Assembly: GCF_030936135.1 (NCBI RefSeq)
Contig: NC_082596.1
Span: 13,430,155 to 13,494,154, forward strand
DNA: 64,000 bases
Direction: 5' to 3'
Source: Gavia stellata
Taxonomy: Eukaryota; Chordata; Aves; Gaviiformes; Gaviidae
Positions 58,375 through 64,000 of the stretch are shown here, piece after piece. Under the pieces are notes generated by a model, which made no database searches, had not been told where the DNA came from, and was given only the letters and a program-made list of their open reading frames with translations. The position numbers and the translations under genes are program-made. Every line of letters begins with the position of its first letter. Position 1 is the stretch's first letter.

Positions 58375-58558
58375 CTGTGCACATGTTTCTTCCGATGATG
58401 TGATGCTAACAAACAAAACAGATAGGTCTAGTGTATAGACTGGAAACTTTTCCAGGGCATGTATTACTGCAGGTGCCAAATGAGAAGCTTGCCCGTATCC
58501 TGGCTCTCCAACTAGTAAGAACCGTGGCCTGCAAGATGTTGGCTGGTAATAAGCATTT
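58375..58558 (-). pseudogene. ATAD2: ATAD2 copy 2 exon 18
   Basis: Second AAA region, same encoded sequence as copy 1 (VGEPGYGQASHLAPAV). Confidence 0.9.
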
Positions 58559-59981
58559 CTAGAACAGGAAGAAGAAAACAAGTTTAAAAATGAGGTGATG
58601 AATAGGCACACAGATAGATGATAAGGTTTTTTCCTATACACCTGTCTGTCTGTTTTTTTTTCCTTTCGGTAAATACTCTCCATGTTCCAGCAAATAATAA
58701 GCTGGTCTGTGATCAGGAACACTACCAAAGCCCATTTTCTTTTTTAAAAACTTGTACCATACCTCCCCTAAGAAATCCTGCCAATCCCCAGCATGTCTAC
58801 TGTTCCTTTGGCTGGGTTAAGTAACGGCTCTTAAATCATACAGGGGGACTGTCCAGCTAAATACACACGTGACAACTCATCAGTAACCCGATATGGGGGA
58901 GAATAACAACTCTATCTCTCAGCACACGGCAATCTGGATCTCCTCACTGCCTGTAGACACTGATTTTGAGTAGGTCTTGAGTTTAAGTAACTGTGAGATC
59001 TCTACATCTGCCTAGTTGAGCTGAAATTTGGCCATAGTTACTGGAGATAATGGGAAGGAAGGAGTAGAACAACATTTCTAGAAAAAAATTAACGTGGGCA
59101 CTGAAACACATTAGCTGTATCTGAAGAAGTACACAATTGGACTGGTTAAATTACAGCAGTACACTGAATATGTATTAAGATTTATATTTATTTTATTCAG
59201 TCATTCTAATGTTTCATCTTTGAATTGTGTATTAATTTCCTAGTAATCCTGCTTTACTAGCATGAAACACATTTGTGAAGAGCATTCGTTTTTTCCACCA
59301 CAATACTGTTGTACCTTTACTGGCTGAAGTCAAAGATCTAGAGACCTAACCAAGCTCAGCAGGTCAGAAGATTTTCTGGACAGCACAGCAATAGAAAGTG
59401 AGAAAAATGACTGACCCACCAGTGACGACAATAATCTGTTTTTTCAACTGTTGGCTTATATGACTTCCACATTAAAATGTTAAAAACTTAACATAAACTT
59501 AGTCTGTTAAAGGTACAAAATGCAGACATTGTTTAAGTTTTTCTCACAGTGTTTTAACAAGCCATTTCTCAGTTCTGTTTCTGCTACATAATTGGCTACT
59601 GGTTTAACAATCCTGGAAATCAGAAGGGCAAAACATGTCTACACGAATCTGTAGGGGTTTTTAGCTGAAAGGACAGGCAGCACATTTCTTTGGTCTTGAG
59701 TCTTTCAAGGAATACCATGGATTAAATCAACACATTCTAACAGTCCGTGGACCACTTTGACTTAGGAGAAGAGGGCTGGGCCATTCAGTTTGATGGGTTA
59801 TGGCAGTGTACTCCATTAGAACCTCAGTACCCAGCTGGATCTTCACGCATACTTCTTGCAAATATTGATCATCCCCCCCACACCCCTCCCCTCTACTTCT
59901 TCATCCACCACCCCTCACACCAAAACTGTTTACAGACACGGCCATCTTAATAATGCAAACATAAAGGGGACAAATATGTAC

Positions 59982-60108
59982 CTGCTAAAATTGAGGAATT
60001 TTTCCTTTTGTCTACCAGGCATTTTAGGAGTTGGCTTATCTTCAAAGATTGATGGTGATTCCTCATCACTGTCAATCGCATAATTTCTTAAAATATGATT
60101 TAAACTGC
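59982..60108 (-). pseudogene. ATAD2: ATAD2 copy 2 exon 17
   Basis: Linker exon, same encoded sequence as copy 1. Confidence 0.88.
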
Positions 60109-60786
60109 CTGAAAGACAAGAGAGGTTTGTTAACTTTCCTGAATAGTCCATATCTTGCTCTCACATTAAGACAGCTTCTAAATCAGTGCTGGAGACCCCT
60201 TATATTGCATTTCTTCATTTGAGGGCACATGCAGAATGTTGTTTTCTGAAGAGTTTATCCTACCACAGATCTAAGGAGATTGCACAAGTCTCTACAAAGC
60301 TGTCCTACATCGCATGATTTGCATAAGGTATTATCTCTCTGTTGGTGAAAACAACAGGAGGTTTCTTCCTTAGAATAAAGATGATTAGGAACTTCTGTAG
60401 TTCCTAGACCCATGAAAAACCCAACAAGGCCACTTCTTTCTGGAGCAGGTTCCCCCACTGGATGTGGGGAAATTAAGTGAACATGATGGCCACAGACTTC
60501 CCTTTGTCTAGGACTAGTGAGTCAGAATATACAGACCAACACATCTTCTAAATAAGGCTCCTCAAAGATCACCGAAGGAAGAGATAATGAAAGGCCGACA
60601 ACGGAGACGGGATGCACTTACCACTCCCTTAGCCTCTCTGCTTTTATATTGTTGGTGGGTTTCTGCCTCTTCTACCAATGCAAACAATCTACCAGCTCTA
60701 CTGGGAGTAATACGGGTAGGATATTCTCCAGGGATTAGGATAATAACTAACTATTCATGGATCTCCGTTAATCAGGAGTGCAGCGA

Positions 60787-60895
60787 GTAACAATATTTGT
60801 AACAATATTTAGCTTAAACCACTAAAATATATGTAACCACTTAAATATATGTAACCGCTTAAATATATGTAACAATATTTAGCTTAAACCACTTA
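60787..60895. repeat. 18-bp minisatellite (copy 2)
   Basis: Duplicate of the tract at 26660-26768 with the same unit count. Confidence 0.85.
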
Positions 60896-61305
60896 TACTT
60901 GTATTGTGGTTCTGACATTCTTCACAGGAATTAGAAGCATTCATGTAAAAATGCCCTCTCCCCCCATTTAAACATCTATTTTGAAAGAGGTGCCTCACAC
61001 ATTAATCCTTAAATCCATCTCTACAAATGATAAATACGATATTAGCTACTGTCAGAAACAGGGTGCTCTAGGAGAGACTGCATAGTTCTCTCCTATGTAT
61101 TGCGAGTCATTCACAGCTCCCAGCCAGCACTTCAGTTTAGAATCCAGAGCAAAAACGATGCACGATATTCCTAAAATAAAGGCGTGCATGTGCATATTAT
61201 AAAATCCTACTGTCATTATGGCTGAGAGGTTTCTGTCTGTTGATTGCACAAATCGGAAGTTTTTGCTTTGGCAGAATTTTAAAGAAGCGGGTACTATTGT
61301 TATAC

Positions 61306-61620
61306 CTTGCTGTTGGTCCTTCTTCAGAGCAAGCTCTGCGTGGGGAAATACTCTCTGCAAGGCTTGTAAAATTCTTGCTAGTGTGTTTTCAAGCAGTGGT
61401 TTTGAAATAGGTGATAGTGCTCGCCCAGGTGAAGCCACAGCCCTCCGTGAAGCTGGAACAGTCTTCTGCATAGCCATGACAAAATCCTTCGCTGTTATTT
61501 TAATAGAAGCAGTATCTAACTGCAGTTTCTCACTGCTTTTGTATATTTGAGGATAGCGGCGGCGCAAAGCGCAGAGGGCAGCTTCAGCACATAAGCATTT
61601 GATATCAGCACCACAGTATC
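61306..61620 (-). pseudogene. ATAD2: ATAD2 copy 2 exon 16
   Basis: Differs from copy 1 by an Ala to Val change (SRRAVASPG versus SRRAAASPG). Open. Confidence 0.9.
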
Positions 61621-62048
61621 CTAATAAACAAAACAAGAATCAAACGTTATGTCAGTCTCAGGCAACAGAGAAGTCAAGGCCAAGGTTTCCAAAGTGCAAC
61701 ACTGAAAGACTTTGTATGCAGCTAAAAATTCACAGGCTAAGAGATAATCCAAAGCGTTACTGAACTGCAGAGAAGTTTTGTTATGTGGCTCACAGCCTGA
61801 TACCCTGCGTTTATGAAGCGGCCTCCTAATCAGAACTTGACTCCTGAGGAAGATGCCCCAAAGCTATTTAATGTTCTGAGAGACAAGAAGAAAATTAAAA
61901 GAAAGACGCATCTAACTTTGTTTGCTCCCAAGGCGTGTCAGCTGCCTCCCTCTGCAGCAAGGCACAAGAGCTCGGGTGCTGCCTGGTACAAGCTCAGGTC
62001 CCTTAGGACTCAGTCACATGCAGTGACTGACTTTGTTTTCAAACTTAC

Positions 62049-62139
62049 CAACACATTTTTCAGCTAGCTCTTCAAGAAACATGTCCAGTGGCTTAGGGGT
62101 CCAGTCTCGTGTGTGAATCTTGAAAATATCTTTTCTAGC
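62049..62139 (-). pseudogene. ATAD2: ATAD2 copy 2 exon 15
   Basis: Same encoded sequence as copy 1 (KIHTRDWTPKPLD). Confidence 0.9.
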
Positions 62140-63720
62140 CTGGAAACAAAATGGTTGCATTTTAGTTTGTCCTAAGTTTTCTCTTAAAAACAAAAAACAA
62201 AACACAAAACCCCCTCACACTAATAAAAATACTTTTCTTAGCTGCTAAACTTCAAAGAATTTTGAAGTTTAGTTAATATGCTCTCTGCTTTTTCAAGGAG
62301 GAAATTTAATAATTCTAAATTTGTTACATTAAACTCTTTCTGGGGGCCTGCAGTGAAATAAAAGGCATGTATAGCTCCCATAAAAAGTAAGTTTTCCCAA
62401 GTATGACACCTCATGACCCTGTGGCAAAAGCTGTAGTAAAAAACTTAATCTGCAAACAGAGATTTTTTCATCAAAGACAGTTCTCTCCAATTCAGCAAAA
62501 TTTCATGATGACAGGCTCATTAGTTCATCAAATTTGGTTTTCTGCCAGTTCATTCAAGGAAGACAGTCCTAGCACTACCTTTCAAATTGCTACAATTACT
62601 ACAAAGAAGAACAATAATTATGACTCAAACTCCTGTCACTGATCCAGAAAATGTCAAATGTTGCCTATCTTCGTGTCTGATCTTAGCAAGACTTTCATTT
62701 AAGTATTTCCTGGTACACAGATTAATTATGGCAGATTTCTAGGATTCTTCCACAGTAGGGAATCGTGTATTATATCTGTTTCATGGCACCTCCTCTCCTG
62801 TTCCTGAAAGCAGATAGAAACTGGAGGCAAATGTGTGTGTTAAATACACTGTTCAGTGCACTTCTGTTAGCCTTCAATCCAATAAGCATTTTATGCTTTT
62901 TCCAAAAAGTGCTACTAAAAGAAAAAGGAATATCAGTGGTAGCCAGAGAAAACCCACAAAAACAGGGTTCCAGTTTTGCACACTATCGTCCCCCCAGTAT
63001 TTTTTGGTTGCTATATACCTATTTTTTCATTGCTTAGCTATTGCCATTGAACTAGAAGCTTCCCAAGCCCTGCACCTGTGCAGTGTACTTCACATCTTTG
63101 TCCAAGTCGCTGTTAACGAGTACCAGTAAGAATGTCAGATCCCCAAATACTTATCGGTAACTCCCAGGATACCCAGCCTGGGAACAGTCCAACACAGGTA
63201 TGTCCACTATCCATTCATAAACCAAGAACTGAGAGCAAGAGCGCTTCAGGGTGAAAGTGCCTAATTGGATTAAATAAGTAAGCAAACACGAACCACTTTG
63301 GGAATGAAAAATCTTAAGTTGTTCCAGCACCAGCCGTGATAAAAGTTGTTGTTAGCAAAAAGGAATTCTTGTGTGCACACCATTTCTTTCATTTTCCAGA
63401 TGAGATAGCAGTAATTTATAGCTAATTCAGACATTGATCCTTACTTAAACATTTCAGTGACTAGCAGCATCCCCTCTTCTTGGCTGGTCACAGTGAAACC
63501 AAAATTAATTATAGAACTACCTACTTGTTGACATCTTCTTAGTCATATATATTCAGTACCAGATCTGCCCTCCACAGCACAACGCAGTCTCTCCAGACAT
63601 CCCTCTTTTGTCCAAGTTGTACAACACTGATTTCGACTTTAACTGCTCCGTGATACTGCACTGTTATGTGATTTTGTTACAAAGACGGACTTTGCCACAT
63701 TAGCATTAGGGTTGAGTTTA

Positions 63721-63909
<189 letters not shown>

Positions 63910-64000
63910 TCATTCACTGGTTTAGTAAATTTTGTTACGTTTTACATGACCTTCTCCAATGACCACTCAAAAAGGACAAGCTTTTATTGATGAGATGCTC

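Overview
The window is a bird genome segment. It carries CR1 LINE fragments, a solo LTR of a family typical of birds, AT-rich introns and a CpG-island promoter. The two recognisable genes are ATAD2 (AAA+ ATPase and bromodomain chromatin factor) and NTAQ1/WDYHV1 (N-terminal glutamine amidohydrolase). They are head-to-head neighbours in vertebrates (human 8q24.13), which settles ATAD2 over its paralogue ATAD2B. I read all exons directly by splice sites, phase and similarity to the families.

Layout: (1) 1-1021, an old CR1 3' fragment and unassigned sequence. (2) 1022-6907, inverted arm 1: two NTAQ1 exons on the minus strand, the NTAQ1-side half of a CpG island, and a 597-bp solo LTR at 1129-1725. 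(3) 6908-7415, the rest of the CpG island, present only here. (4) 7416-43219, ATAD2 on the minus strand, 28 visible coding exons with 3' flank, its introns carrying a CR1 with reverse transcriptase, smaller CR1 pieces and a probable LTR. (5) 43893-49185, inverted arm 2: the same NTAQ1 segment on the plus strand without the LTR. (6) 49186-50391, sequence seen once. (7) 50392-50440, a 49-bp fragment of the arm-1-side CpG island in inverted orientation. (8) 50438-64000, a direct second copy of 16321-29873, holding 12 ATAD2 exons and running off the window.

So ATAD2 is flanked by inverted NTAQ1 copies and followed by a truncated copy of itself. The short templated CpG insert and 3-bp microhomology at the last junction suggest a replication-based rearrangement. 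The coding content looks compromised. NTAQ1 has a 5-nt deletion in both copies and lacks its first and last exons. ATAD2 has no recognisable exon 1, an in-frame TAG after the bromodomain in both copies, a second TAG in the complete copy, and one exon junction out of phase. The AAA+ and bromodomain exons are otherwise open, so decay is recent or a shortened protein is still made. Very similar copies could also reflect an assembly problem; read depth and spanning reads would decide.
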